NCBI RefSeq assembly: GCF_002284575.1
Contig: NZ_NPKJ01000073.1
Span: 121,125-169,737, forward strand
Length of the DNA stretch: 48,613 nucleotides
From: Mesorhizobium temperatum
Lineage (GTDB): Bacteria; Pseudomonadota; Alphaproteobacteria; Rhizobiales; Rhizobiaceae
Direction: 5' to 3'
The position numbers were made by a program, and so were the translations under genes. The notes under the pieces were generated by a model. The model searched no databases and was not told the DNA's origin. It was given only the letters and a program-made list of their open reading frames with translations. Position 1 is the stretch's first letter, and each line of letters opens with the position of its first letter. Below, in pieces: positions 16,176 to 25,629 of the stretch.

Positions 16176-18279
16176 TGCCTCCCCTTGATCCTCCAGGGCC
16201 ACTGCGCGGCCGGTCGCTGCCCTTGGCACCGTCACCCTCGGCACCACGCGGCTTGCCGAACGGCTTTGCGCCTCCGGGCCTGGCGGGCTTGCCATAAGAC
16301 GGCTTGAACGAGGCCTTGCGTTCCTTGGATTCGGCCGCCTTGGCGGCATCAGCGTCCGCCCTGCCCTTGCCGATCGGTCGTGCGCCTGGCGCCATCCAGA
16401 CATTGGCCTTGCGCTGGCCCGGCGGCTCGATCGGGCGCTGCTCGCGTTCGGACTTTTTCCCGCCGCCCGGTTTGCCGCCAAAGCCGCCCGGCCTGCTACG
16501 TTCAGATTTGGGGCCGCGATCGCCAAAGCCGCCGCGTTCGGGGCCGCTGCGTTCAGATTTCGGGCCACGCTCACCAAAGCTCTTTTCCGGCCCAAAGCTT
16601 CTGCCGGGACTTGTCGACAGCTTGCCCAGCGCCTCGTCGCGGCTGCCTTCGCGGCGTTTGCGGTTCTTGATCAGCCCGCCTTCGCCGATCGGGCGGCGTT
16701 CGCCGTCGCGGGTGAATTTCGGCCGCTCCGGTTCCTCTTCCCGCACCGCTTCGCGCCGCACCGGCCTGTTGGAAAACGGCTTGGTGATCTCAGCATCGAA
16801 ATTGGCGCCGGACTCCTCGACCAGGCGTTCGCCGAGTTGGTCGCGCAGCACCCGGCCCTTGATCTCCAGCACATGGCCCTCGGGCAGGTCGTCGAGCTGG
16901 AACGGTCCGTAGGAAATGCGGATCAGCCGTGTCACCTCGAGGCCAAGCGAACCAAGTATGTTCCTGACCTCGCGGTTCTTGCCCTCGCGCAGGCCGAGCG
17001 TCAGCCAGGCGTTGGTGCCTTGCTCGCGGTCGAGCGTCGCCTCGATGGCGCCATAGAAGACGCCGTCGACGGCGATGCCTTCGCGCAGGCCGGCGAGCGC
17101 ACTTTCCTCGACCTTGCCGTGGACGCGCACGCGGTAGCGCCTGAGCCAGCCGGTCGCCGGCAGTTCGAGCACGCGCGCCAGCCCGCCATCGTTGGTGAGC
17201 AGCAGCAGGCCTTCGGTGTTGATGTCGAGCCGGCCGATGGTCATCAGCCGCGGCAGGTCAGCCGGCAGCACGTCGAAGACGGTCTTGCGGCCCTCGGGAT
17301 CACGGTTGGTGGTGACGACGCCGGCCGGCTTGTGGAACAGGAACAACCGGGTGCGCTCGATCGGCGGGATCTCCATGCCGTCGAGATGGATGATGTCGCC
17401 GGGCATCACATTGAAGGCGGGCGAGGACAGCACCCTTCCATTGACCTTGACGCGGCCGGCCGCGATCAGCTCCTCGGCATCGCGGCGCGAAGCAAGGCCG
17501 GCGCGGGCCAGCCGCTTGGCGATGCGCTCACCAGCCTCTTCCGTCGCTTCGGCGGGACGCGGGCGCGGCTTGAAGCCGCCGCCCGATGCCCCCTGGGGCC
17601 GATCACCGGCAAAATCGCGCTTGGGACGATCACCGAAGTCGCGCTTGGGGCGATCGCTGAAGTCTCCCTTGGGACGGTCGAAGCGCCTTTCGCCGCGCTC
17701 GCCTTCGGCAGCCGCCGGCCGGTCGCCGCGCGGCGCGTAGGGCTTGCGCGGAGCTTCGCGTTTCTTGTAAGGCTTGCCTTCCGGACGCGGCCCTTTGCTG
17801 AACGGCCTGTCGCCGGCTTTGAAGTCGCGCTTCGGCCGCTCGCCGTCGGCTGCCATCGGCCGGTCGCCGCGTGGCGCATAGGGTTTTCGGGGGCCCTCGC
17901 GCTTTTCATAAGGCTTGCCTTCAGGGCGCGGCCCCTTGCTGATCGGCCGGTCGCCACTCTTGAAGTCGCGCGTCGGCCGCTCGCCGTCAGCCGGCATCGG
18001 GCGGTCGCCGCGCGGGGCGTATGGCTTGCGCGGCCCCTCACGCTTTTCATAGGGCTTGCCTTCAGGGCGCGGCCCCTTGCTGATCGACCGGTCGCCGCTT
18101 TTGAAGTCACGCTTCGGCCGCTCGCCGTCAGCCGCCATCGGGCGGTCGCCGCGCGGCGCGTAAGGTTTTTTCGCGCCGAAGGACGGCTTACCGCCTTTGC
18201 CGGCAGCGGCATCACGACCACGCGGGCCCGACGGTTTCGGGCCGCTCTTGCGCGGGAATTTCTTGTTTTTGTCGTCCAT
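16156..18279 (-). CDS. rluB: 23S rRNA pseudouridine synthase RluB-like, with long repetitive basic tails
   Basis: A 707-residue protein, far longer than the roughly 290-residue core enzyme. The core is an S4 RNA-binding domain (RLARAGLASRRDAEELI) followed by a RsuA/RluB-type synthase with the catalytic Asp in GRLDINTEGLLLLTND and LREGKNREVRNIL. It should make a pseudouridine in 23S rRNA. The N-terminal 240 residues hold three near-identical 47-residue repeats (KPYAPRGDRP to EKREGPR) plus a degenerate fourth. The C-terminal 200 residues are rich in Arg, Gly, Lys and Pro. Both tails are probably disordered and RNA-binding, as in other alphaproteobacterial RluB proteins. It lies upstream of rsmD and overlaps it. 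Confidence 0.9.
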   Translation of the reverse strand: MDDKNKKFPRKSGPKPSGPRGRDAAAGKGGKPSFGAKKPYAPRGDRPMAADGERPKRDFKSGDRSISKGPRPEGKPYEKREGPRKPYAPRGDRPMPADGERPTRDFKSGDRPISKGPRPEGKPYEKREGPRKPYAPRGDRPMAADGERPKRDFKAGDRPFSKGPRPEGKPYKKREAPRKPYAPRGDRPAAAEGERGERRFDRPKGDFSDRPKRDFGDRPKRDFAGDRPQGASGGGFKPRPRPAEATEEAGERIAKRLARAGLASRRDAEELIAAGRVKVNGRVLSSPAFNVMPGDIIHLDGMEIPPIERTRLFLFHKPAGVVTTNRDPEGRKTVFDVLPADLPRLMTIGRLDINTEGLLLLTNDGGLARVLELPATGWLRRYRVRVHGKVEESALAGLREGIAVDGVFYGAIEATLDREQGTNAWLTLGLREGKNREVRNILGSLGLEVTRLIRISYGPFQLDDLPEGHVLEIKGRVLRDQLGERLVEESGANFDAEITKPFSNRPVRREAVREEEPERPKFTRDGERRPIGEGGLIKNRKRREGSRDEALGKLSTSPGRSFGPEKSFGERGPKSERSGPERGGFGDRGPKSERSRPGGFGGKPGGGKKSEREQRPIEPPGQRKANVWMAPGARPIGKGRADADAAKAAESKERKASFKPSYGKPARPGGAKPFGKPRGAEGDGAKGSDRPRSGPGGSRGGNADRRR
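17746..18168 (-). repeat. Three tandem 141-bp coding repeats in rluB
   Basis: Units at 18168-18028, 18027-17887 and 17886-17746 each encode 47 residues, starting at K/P-YAPRGDRP. They differ at only a few residues (for example SISKG, PISKG, PFSKG). A degenerate fourth unit follows. The high DNA identity suggests recent duplication or ongoing homogenisation. Confidence 0.85.
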
Positions 18280-18356
18280 GTGGCCTTTGCTCGTTTGGGC
18301 GGGTAGATAACAGGATCACGCCTCAGTAGCGAGGAGATAATAGGAATGGAAACCGC

Positions 18357-18809
18357 TTGAAGCGGCCGGATTTCATGGCGCTGGCGCTGAAGGAGGCCGA
18401 ATCCGCCGCCCTGCGTGGCGAAGTGCCGGTCGGCGCGGTCATCGCCAGCGGCGATACGGTCGTTGCCAGTGCCGGCAACCGCACCCGCGAGCTTTCCGAC
18501 CCCACCGCCCATGCCGAGATGCTGGCGATCCGCGAGGCCTGCCGCAAGCTGTCGAGCGAGCGGCTCACCGGCCACGATCTCTATGTGACGCTGGAGCCCT
18601 GCGCCATGTGCGCCGGCGCCATTTCCTTCGCCAGGTTGCGCCGGCTCTATTTCGGCGCCGCCGACGAGAAGGGCGGCGCCGTGGTCAACGGCGTGCGCTT
18701 TTTCGCCTCACCGACCTGCCACCATGTTCCAGACATCTATCCAGGCATGGCCGAGAGCGACGCGGCGCTGCTTCTGAAGGATTTTTTCAAGGAGCGGCGC
18801 GAACTGTAG
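18357..18809 (+). CDS. tadA: tRNA(adenine34) deaminase TadA
   Basis: A 150-residue zinc deaminase of normal length. The zinc and proton-shuttle motif is HAEMLAI and the second zinc motif is PCAMC in LEPCAMCAGAI, both intact. It converts A34 to inosine in tRNA-Arg. The start used is TTG 18357 (KRPDFMALALKEAE); ATG 18375, at MALALKEAE, is a possible shorter start. It is divergent from rluB and converges with the lipoprotein gene. Confidence 0.92.
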   Translation: MKRPDFMALALKEAESAALRGEVPVGAVIASGDTVVASAGNRTRELSDPTAHAEMLAIREACRKLSSERLTGHDLYVTLEPCAMCAGAISFARLRRLYFGAADEKGGAVVNGVRFFASPTCHHVPDIYPGMAESDAALLLKDFFKERREL

Positions 18810-18838
18810 CGTCGCCAGCTTTCCCTAGCGCCGGCAGC

Positions 18839-19516
18839 TTACCACGGCAGCCAGTCGAACATGCCGCCGCTCTTGTTCTTGGCGGCCGCTTCCTTCTTGA
18901 GGCGGCGTGCTTTCTTGTACTCGTCCTCGCCAAGGTCGTCCACCGGCGCGGTGGTGGCAGCGGCGCGGTATTGCACCGGCGGCTCGCTCAGATATCTGCG
19001 GGTGTTCGGGTCGCCCTGCTTGCCTTCGGCGAGGCGGCGCTTGACCTCGGCGGCGCGGCCCTTGTCCGAATCCGCCGGAGTCCAGGCCGGCGGATGACTG
19101 GAAGCCGACTGCGCCATCGCAGCCTTGATCGCCGACGGATCCGTCTGGACGTCATCGACGATCTGCGCCTGGTAGGACGGATCGTCCTGATGGAGCGTGG
19201 CCTCGGCACGCAGGCGCGCGCGGCGTTGCTCGGGCGATTCCGGCCAATCGGCGCTTGCCGTCGCGATGCTGTCCTGCGGCGGCGGCAGTTCCTTCTGACC
19301 CGGCGCCGGCTTCACCAGTTCGGGGCGCGGCTTGTAGTCGATCTTTTCCTTGTTCTTCGGCATGACTGAAAAAGCGCTGGTGAGATCGCCGGCAAGCTGG
19401 GCGGAGGCGGTCTTGTCGGTCCCGTAAGTCGGCGAGCCCATGCAGCCGGTCAGGGCCAAGCCGGATACGACAAGCGGCGCCAGCAGCGCAACGCGCGCGC
19501 AAGTTCTTTCGGTCAT
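18839..19516 (-). CDS. Putative lipoprotein of unknown function
   Basis: A 225-residue protein with a lipoprotein signal (RVALLAPLVVSGLALTGC; lipidated Cys about residue 25). After the anchor the chain is hydrophilic and rich in Lys, Pro, Ala and Gln, with likely helical stretches (EQRRARLRAEATL, GRAAEVKRRLAEGK, EYKKARRLKKEAAAKNK). It ends in the aromatic tail FDWLPW. I do not recognise a domain; it looks like a rhizobial conserved hypothetical envelope protein. The start at ATG 19516 is supported by the signal sequence, though its ribosome-binding site is weak. Confidence 0.7.
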   Translation of the reverse strand: MTERTCARVALLAPLVVSGLALTGCMGSPTYGTDKTASAQLAGDLTSAFSVMPKNKEKIDYKPRPELVKPAPGQKELPPPQDSIATASADWPESPEQRRARLRAEATLHQDDPSYQAQIVDDVQTDPSAIKAAMAQSASSHPPAWTPADSDKGRAAEVKRRLAEGKQGDPNTRRYLSEPPVQYRAAATTAPVDDLGEDEYKKARRLKKEAAAKNKSGGMFDWLPW

Positions 19517-19707
19517 GCCAAAAAGTCCCACTCTAGACAGCCTCTCGATCGCCACCGGCCAAAGGTCCGGTCCCCATCGCCTATGCTCTTCCGACGGAAA
19601 TCCGGCGACAATTTGTCGTCCGGAGTTTCGCGTGTTTACCTCAACCACTCGTTAAGGGCAACGAGCGGGGGCTGATCAGCCGCCCGCCGTGGCATTTGTG
19701 CACCGCC

Positions 19708-22707
19708 TTATATACGACCAAGCGCCTTCAATTCATGCAGAACCGCCGCGTCCCGCGCCGAAACGTCGGGGAATTCCCTGTCCTGCCCGACATCGGCCGT
19801 GTAGCGCCATGAGCGCGCGCATTTGACCAGGCCACGGTCCTCGGCCTTCTCGACCACCACGGCGACGCCCTTGACGTCGTCCAGCGCGAAGGCACCAGAA
19901 GGCGCGTCGCCATGCGCAATGACCAGATCGCTGGTGATCGCCATTTCGGCCATGTCGACGTCTGAAATCGCTGCTTCGAGCGCCGCATCATCGAGTGTGA
20001 CGACCGGCACCGCTTCCAGCGACGAGCCGATGACCTTCTGGGCGCGTGCGATCTCCAGCGCGCCGGTGACGACGCGGCGGACCTGGCGCACCTTGCGCCA
20101 TTTTTCCGCCAACACCTCATTCTTCCAGTCGACGGGGATTTGCGGGAACTGGTCAAGATGCACCGAGACGGCGTCCGGATGACGGTCGAGCCAGGCCTCC
20201 TCCATGGTGAAGGGCAGCATCGGCGCCAGCCATTTCACCAGGCAGTCGAACAGATGGCGCACCACCTGCACGGACGCCTTGCGCTTCACGCTGGAGGGCG
20301 CTTCGCAGTAGAGCGCGTCCTTGCGGATGTCGAAATAGAAGGCCGACAGTTCGACCACCATGAAGTCGAGCAGCGTGCGGGTGATGCGCTTGAACTCGAA
20401 GGCGTCATAGCCGGCGCGGACGACTTCATCGAGTTCGGAGAGCCGGTGCAGCATCAGCCGCTCCAGCTCCGGCATCTTATCCAGCGGCACTTCCTCGCCG
20501 TCGTCATGAGCAAGCGTGCCCAGCATCCAGCGGATGGTGTTGCGCAGCTTGCGGTAGGCGTCGATATTGGTCTGCAGCACGTTCTTGCCGAGCCGCTGGT
20601 CTTCCCAATAATCGGTCGTCACCACCCATAGCCGCAGGATATCGGCGCCCGACTGCTTGATGACGTCCTGCGGCACGACTGTATTGCCGAGCGACTTCGA
20701 CATTTTCCGCCCCTCCTCGTCCATGGTGAAACCATGGGTGACGACGGTGTCGTAAGGCGCCCTGCCCCTGGTGCCGCAGCTTTCGAGCAGCGAGGAGTGG
20801 AACCAGCCGCGATGCTGGTCGGAGCCTTCGAGGTAAAGGTCGGCCGGCCATTTCAGGTCCGGGCGATCCTCGAGAGTAAAGACATGGCTCGAGCCGGAAT
20901 CGAACCAGACGTCGAGGATGTCCATCACCTGCTGCCATTTCGAGGCATCGTGGTTGCCGAGGAAACGCTCCTTGGCGCCGGCCGCGAACCAGGCGTCGGC
21001 GCCCTCCTTCTCGAAGGCGTCCATGATGCGCTGGTTGACCGCCTCGTCGTTCAACACATTGCCGTCGGCATCGGCGAAGACCGCGATCGGCACGCCCCAG
21101 GCGCGCTGGCGCGACAGCACCCAGTCGGGGCGCTCCTCGATCATGGCGCGGATGCGGTTCTGGCCGGCGGCCGGCACGAAGCGGGTGTCGTCGATCGCCT
21201 TCAAGGCACGGCTGCGCAGCGTCGTGCCGTCGCCGAGCTCTTTGTCCATATAGACGAACCATTGCGGCGTGTTGCGGACGATGATCGGCTTCTTCGACCG
21301 CCAGGAATGCGGATAGGAATGCTTCCACCGGCCGCGCGCGAACAGCGCGTTGCGCTTGATCAACTCGTCGATGACCGCGTGGTTGGCATTGCCCTTCTTG
21401 CCGTTGTCGTCGATGACGCGCGTCGCTCCGCCCTCGCGGTCCGGGCCAAAGCCCGGCGCGTCCTTGGTGAAGAAGCCGGCATCGTCGACGGTGAACGGGA
21501 TCGCGGTATCGATGCCGCGCTGGCGAAGGTCCGACGCGGCATCCATCCAGGCGTCAAAATCCTCGCGGCCGTGGCCCGGCGCGGTGTGGACGAAACCGGT
21601 ACCGGCATCGTCGGTGACGTGCTCGCCGGCGAGCATCGGCACGGGAAATTCGTAGCCGCCGTTCAAACCGTTGAAGGGATGAGAAAGCGTAAGGCTTCCA
21701 AGCTCTTCGGCCGAAACGTTACGGAGACGATTCATCGTCACTTTGGCTTTGACCGCAGCCTCTTCGGCCAGCGCGTCGGCAAAGATCAGCTTTTCGCCAG
21801 GTTGCGGGCCGAAAGCATTCTCTGCTGCCATGACCTCGTAAAGACCATAGTTGATGCGGGGCGAATAGTTCACGGCGCGGTTGCCGGGGATAGTCCACGG
21901 AGTGGTCGTCCAGATGACGACGTGGGCCTCCAGCAAGTCCAGTGACGTCTGCGTCAGCTTTGGATCCAAGGCTGGTTGCCCATCTTCGACGCTGGTGACT
22001 TGCCGGGCAAGGCTGACAACCGGAAACTTCGCCCAGATCGTGTCGCTCTCATAGTCCTGGTATTCGACTTCGGCTTCAGCCAGCGCGGTGCGCTCGACAA
22101 CGCTCCACATCACCGGCTTGGAGCCGCGATAGAGCTGGCCCGACATGGCGAATTTCAACAGTTCGCCGGCGATGCGCGCCTCGGCGTGGAACGCCATCGT
22201 CGTATAGGGATTGTCGAAGTCGCCAACGACACCCAGCCGCTGGAATTCTGCGCCCTGCACCTTGATCCAGTGCGCGGCGAACTCGCGGCATTCCTTACGG
22301 AACTCGTTGACCGGGACCTCGTCCTTGTTCTTGCCTTTGGCGCGGTATTGCTCCTCGATTTTCCATTCGATCGGCAGGCCGTGACAATCCCAGCCGGGCA
22401 CGTAGTTCGAGTCATAGCCGCGCATCTGGAACGAGCGCGTGATGACGTCCTTGAGGATCTTGTTCAGCGCATGGCCGATATGGATGTTGCCATTGGCGTA
22501 GGGCGGGCCGTCATGCAGCACGTATTTTTCGCGGCCAGCGGCGTTGTCGCGCAGCTTGCGGTAGAGGTCCATATCCTGCCAGCGCTTGACCAGCAGCGGC
22601 TCTTTCTCGGGCAAGCCGGCGCGCATCGGGAAATCCGTCTGCGGCAGATAGAGCGTTTTGGAATAGTCGATCGTTTCAACAGTGTCGGTCATTGGAGTAT
22701 CGGTCAT
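19708..22707 (-). CDS. ileS: Isoleucyl-tRNA synthetase
   Basis: A class I synthetase of about 999 residues. The ATP-binding motif HIGH is in NGNIHIGHALNK, and KMSKS is in EEGRKMSKSLGNTV. The large editing domain between them contains the threonine-rich TTPWTIPGN region. The anticodon-binding domain is present at the C-terminus. A C-terminal zinc finger of the kind found in some bacterial IleRS is not visible. The ATG at 22707 is chosen; 22692 is also possible and the ribosome-binding sites of both are weak. Confidence 0.95.
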   Translation of the reverse strand: MTDTPMTDTVETIDYSKTLYLPQTDFPMRAGLPEKEPLLVKRWQDMDLYRKLRDNAAGREKYVLHDGPPYANGNIHIGHALNKILKDVITRSFQMRGYDSNYVPGWDCHGLPIEWKIEEQYRAKGKNKDEVPVNEFRKECREFAAHWIKVQGAEFQRLGVVGDFDNPYTTMAFHAEARIAGELLKFAMSGQLYRGSKPVMWSVVERTALAEAEVEYQDYESDTIWAKFPVVSLARQVTSVEDGQPALDPKLTQTSLDLLEAHVVIWTTTPWTIPGNRAVNYSPRINYGLYEVMAAENAFGPQPGEKLIFADALAEEAAVKAKVTMNRLRNVSAEELGSLTLSHPFNGLNGGYEFPVPMLAGEHVTDDAGTGFVHTAPGHGREDFDAWMDAASDLRQRGIDTAIPFTVDDAGFFTKDAPGFGPDREGGATRVIDDNGKKGNANHAVIDELIKRNALFARGRWKHSYPHSWRSKKPIIVRNTPQWFVYMDKELGDGTTLRSRALKAIDDTRFVPAAGQNRIRAMIEERPDWVLSRQRAWGVPIAVFADADGNVLNDEAVNQRIMDAFEKEGADAWFAAGAKERFLGNHDASKWQQVMDILDVWFDSGSSHVFTLEDRPDLKWPADLYLEGSDQHRGWFHSSLLESCGTRGRAPYDTVVTHGFTMDEEGRKMSKSLGNTVVPQDVIKQSGADILRLWVVTTDYWEDQRLGKNVLQTNIDAYRKLRNTIRWMLGTLAHDDGEEVPLDKMPELERLMLHRLSELDEVVRAGYDAFEFKRITRTLLDFMVVELSAFYFDIRKDALYCEAPSSVKRKASVQVVRHLFDCLVKWLAPMLPFTMEEAWLDRHPDAVSVHLDQFPQIPVDWKNEVLAEKWRKVRQVRRVVTGALEIARAQKVIGSSLEAVPVVTLDDAALEAAISDVDMAEMAITSDLVIAHGDAPSGAFALDDVKGVAVVVEKAEDRGLVKCARSWRYTADVGQDREFPDVSARDAAVLHELKALGRI

Positions 22708-23005
22708 TGGTCTGCCATATGCATTGCCCGGCGGCAAAGGAGCCCGGGCGTTGAACTATCATGATCTGGAAAAAGCGCGAGAGGCCGCGCGCAAAATTCC
22801 CGGCGGCTCCGGCGGCGCTCAAGCCGCCCGAAACACCGGGCCTGTAATTCGTATCGCAAGCGCGAAAAGGCGCGAAAAGCTCGTCATGGCTGGGCTTTTA
22901 ACCGAGACGGCCGATATTGAAAAGCCCGAACTCTCGGTGCCTTCCCTGCAGCTTGTGAGGTCACAATGCATCCGGCCGATACGCGATTGCCGGGCCAAGG
23001 GCCAC

Positions 23006-23818
23006 TCACATCGAGAAATCGAAGCGATAGGTCGTCGACACGCCGATCATGAACTGATCTCTTGAGCCGCGCTCCTTGACCAGGCTGGAATCGGCCGCCG
23101 GGCCCATCAGGCGCGAATATTCGCCGAACAGGCTGGCCGTCATCGGCTCGGTCACTTTCCAGGTCACCGCGCCGCCGAGGCCCGCCGACTTCACGCCGCC
23201 GCCCGGACGGTACTGGCTGAGGCCCGAAGCCACGGCTTCCTCGGCGTTGACGCCGTAATAGGCGTCGAAATAGTCCGACGAGGCGAACGAAACGCGCGGC
23301 CCGCCCGAAATTCTGACGTCCTGCGTCACATCATAGAAGGCGTCGGCGGCGATATCGGCGACAAAGCCGCTATGGGCGCGAATGCCATGCCGCAGTTCGG
23401 CGCGGGCGCGCAACCAGTCAAAAGGATAGAATTCGAAGAAGCCGCCGGCCTCGCCACCCCAGCGCACCGGGTCGAGGCCTTTCAGCTCGTCGGCGTCGTC
23501 GCCATCGCGCGAAAACAGCAATTTTCCGGCCAGTCCGGCGCGGAGGCCGCCTTCGTCGATCAACCCCAGCGAGATGTTGTCGTTGCGCGAGGTGAAGCGG
23601 GCCGCAGGACCGGCCTTGCCGAGCGAGATGATCGGCGAGGCGCTGAGCAGGTACTTCTTGCCGCCCTCGAAATTCGGCGCGACCATGCCGGTGGCGCCGA
23701 CCGTCAAATACCAGTCGCCGGACAGCCAGCCCAAGGCGCCCTCACCGGCTTCGGCGGCACCGGGCGCGCCCAGCATGAAGCTGGCCAAGACCGCCTGAAA
23801 CACCCTGACAGAACGCAT
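23006..23818 (-). CDS. MipA/OmpV family outer membrane protein
   Basis: A 270-residue protein with a Sec signal (MRSVRVFQAVLASFMLGAPGAAEA). The rest has alternating beta strands with aromatic girdles and a C-terminal strand ending GVSTTYRFDFSM. Family features are WYLTVGATGMVAPNFEGGKKY near the N-terminus and SSDYFDAYYGVNAEEA. MipA/OmpV proteins are outer membrane barrels; some bind lytic transglycosylases or act as porins. The ATG at 23818 has GGAG about 6 bases upstream. Confidence 0.85.
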   Translation of the reverse strand: MRSVRVFQAVLASFMLGAPGAAEAGEGALGWLSGDWYLTVGATGMVAPNFEGGKKYLLSASPIISLGKAGPAARFTSRNDNISLGLIDEGGLRAGLAGKLLFSRDGDDADELKGLDPVRWGGEAGGFFEFYPFDWLRARAELRHGIRAHSGFVADIAADAFYDVTQDVRISGGPRVSFASSDYFDAYYGVNAEEAVASGLSQYRPGGGVKSAGLGGAVTWKVTEPMTASLFGEYSRLMGPAADSSLVKERGSRDQFMIGVSTTYRFDFSM

Positions 23819-24024
23819 CGTCACTCCATACGCACGAAACACCGGCGGGAACAACCAGCCTGGCCAAGAGCCATGGCGCCGGTTCAGTAAACTTTGATTT
23901 AAATTCGAAACGCTGCCCCGCTTTTTTGGCGTGCTTCCGGCGCGAGCTGCTCGCTGGACGGGCAAGGCCTTCGGCGCTACCTTCCAAATCGGCAAGTTGC
24001 CAGGCGACGATGGAGATGGCGGCA

Positions 24025-24579
24025 ATGACCCTGCAGGGCGATGCTTTAAAGGATGCAATCGGTCAGACGCGGGCGAAATGGGGATGGTTCGTCGGGCTCG
24101 GCGTGCTGCTGCTGATCCTCGGCGGCATCGCCTTCGGCAATCTGTTCATCGCCACGGTCGCCTCGGTCTACGTCGTCGGCTGGCTGATGCTGATGGCCGG
24201 TGTCATCGAGATCATGCATGCCTTCGGTGTGAAGACATGGAACCGGTTCTTCTTTTGGCTGCTCAGCGGTCTTCTCTATGCCGTCGCCGGGTTCTTTGCC
24301 TTCTACAATCCGCTGCTGGCCTCGGCGGTGCTGACCTTCCTGCTGGCGGTCGCCCTTCTCGCTTCAGGCGTGCTCAGGGCCTGGGTCGGGTACAAGCACA
24401 GACCGGAAAAAGGCTGGGGCTGGCTGGTGGCGGCCGGCATCATCAGCGCACTGGCAGGCCTGGTCATCGCCATGGGCTGGCCAGTCAACAGCGTATGGGT
24501 GCTGGGGCTGTTTCTCGCCGTCGACCTGATCTTCCAGGGCTGGGCCTTCATTGCGGTCGGCCTGGCGCTGAAAAAGTAG
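24025..24579 (+). CDS. HdeD family membrane protein
   Basis: A 184-residue protein with six regularly spaced membrane helices, starting WGWFVGLGVLLLILGGIAF and ending LIFQGWAFIAVGLALKK. This is the DUF308/HdeD family, named for an E. coli acid-resistance membrane protein. Molecular function is not established. The ATG at 24025 is preferred because GGAGA lies 8-9 bases upstream; ATG 24010 would add five residues. It converges with ribF, with a strong palindrome in between. Confidence 0.87.
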   Translation: MTLQGDALKDAIGQTRAKWGWFVGLGVLLLILGGIAFGNLFIATVASVYVVGWLMLMAGVIEIMHAFGVKTWNRFFFWLLSGLLYAVAGFFAFYNPLLASAVLTFLLAVALLASGVLRAWVGYKHRPEKGWGWLVAAGIISALAGLVIAMGWPVNSVWVLGLFLAVDLIFQGWAFIAVGLALKK

Positions 24580-24590
24580 GTCCTTGTTTT

Positions 24591-24637
24591 AGCATGATCT
24601 TGTCCGAAAACCGGTTCCCACTTTTCGGGATCATGCT
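24591..24637. terminator. Rhizobiales hyphenated palindrome, probable bidirectional terminator
   Basis: AGCATGATC (24591-24599) pairs with GATCATGCT (24629-24637), and inside it CCGAAAA (24604-24610) pairs with TTTTCGG (24622-24628). It sits between the convergent HdeD-like and ribF genes. It belongs to a dispersed intergenic repeat that I recognise from Rhizobiales genomes. Confidence 0.65.
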
Positions 24638-25620
24638 TAGAAAGCAATGGCCGCGTCGAGATCGGAAAGCGGGCTGACGCCGGCAAGCAGCGCCCTCGCC
24701 TCGACTTCGTCGCGCTTCATCTGCACGACCAGCGCGTCGAGCCCGTCGAACTTCACCTCGGCGCGCAGGAAACCAAAGAAGGACACCGCGCATATCTCGC
24801 CGTAGAGATCGCCGGAAAAATCGAAAACGAAAGTTTCCAGAAGCGGTGCGCCGTTGTCATCGACGGTCGGGCGGCGGCCGAAGCTGGCAACACCATCATG
24901 AAGCGTGCCGTCGGCGCGGCGGAAGCGGACGGCGTAAATCCCTTCCTTCAGAGTGGCTTCCGGCGAAAGCCTCATATTGGCGGTTGGAAAGCCGAGCGTC
25001 CGGCCAAGCTGCTGGCCGCCGATCACCTCGCTTTCGACCGTGAAGCGGTAGCCGAGCAGGCCGGCTGCCTCGGCCACCGCGCCTTCGCACAGCAGCGCGC
25101 GGATCCGGCTCGACGACACCACCTCGGCGCCCTCGTCGCGAAACGCGTCAACCAGGGTGACGCCGAAGCCGTGGCGTTCGCCGGCCGCCATCAGATAGGC
25201 CGGGCCGCCTTGCCTGTCCTTGCCGAAGTGGAAGTCGAAGCCGGTCACGGCGTGAATGATGCCGAGATTCCTGTCCAGCACGTCGGTCACGAACGCTTCC
25301 GCCGACAGGGCGGCGAAGTCGCGCGTGAACGGCTGTTCGACGAGTGCGGCAAAGCCTAGATACGACAACAGCCGTGCCTTCATCGGTGGTGGCGTCAGCA
25401 CGAACAGCGGTATCGCAGGCCGGAACACCTTTCTCGGATGCGGCTCGAAGGTCAGCACCAGAGCCGGCACGCCGCGCCGGCGGGCCTCGGCAAGCGCGCG
25501 CTCGAGCACCGCCTGGTGGCCGCGGTGCACACCGTCGAAATTGCCGATCGCCACCACGCCACCCCGCAAATGGGCCGGCAGCGGCGAGATTGCAGAAACG
25601 CGTTCGAAGGCTTCCGTCAT
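24637..25620 (-). CDS. ribF: Bifunctional riboflavin kinase / FAD synthetase
   Basis: A 327-residue enzyme of standard RibF length. The N-terminal adenylyltransferase has GNFDGVHRGHQAVL with the HxGH-like motif and SSSRIRALL. The C-terminal riboflavin kinase has GRTLGFPTANM with the PTAN motif and the acidic strand ETFVFDFSGDLYG. It converts riboflavin to FMN and then FAD. The ATG at 25620 lies 9 bp from the stop of the HAD hydrolase, so the two are probably co-transcribed. Confidence 0.95.
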   Translation of the reverse strand: MTEAFERVSAISPLPAHLRGGVVAIGNFDGVHRGHQAVLERALAEARRRGVPALVLTFEPHPRKVFRPAIPLFVLTPPPMKARLLSYLGFAALVEQPFTRDFAALSAEAFVTDVLDRNLGIIHAVTGFDFHFGKDRQGGPAYLMAAGERHGFGVTLVDAFRDEGAEVVSSSRIRALLCEGAVAEAAGLLGYRFTVESEVIGGQQLGRTLGFPTANMRLSPEATLKEGIYAVRFRRADGTLHDGVASFGRRPTVDDNGAPLLETFVFDFSGDLYGEICAVSFFGFLRAEVKFDGLDALVVQMKRDEVEARALLAGVSPLSDLDAAIAF

Positions 25621-25629
25621 CGAGCGACC

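Noticed and set aside
16837..18306. Rightward frame of 489 codons antisense to rluB
   Set aside because: It arises from the GC-rich repeats of rluB; its protein has no recognisable domain.
20880..20905. GAATCGAACC string that looks like a tRNA T-arm complement
   Set aside because: It lies inside ileS, where it encodes the WFDSGSSH region; no other tRNA arms are present.
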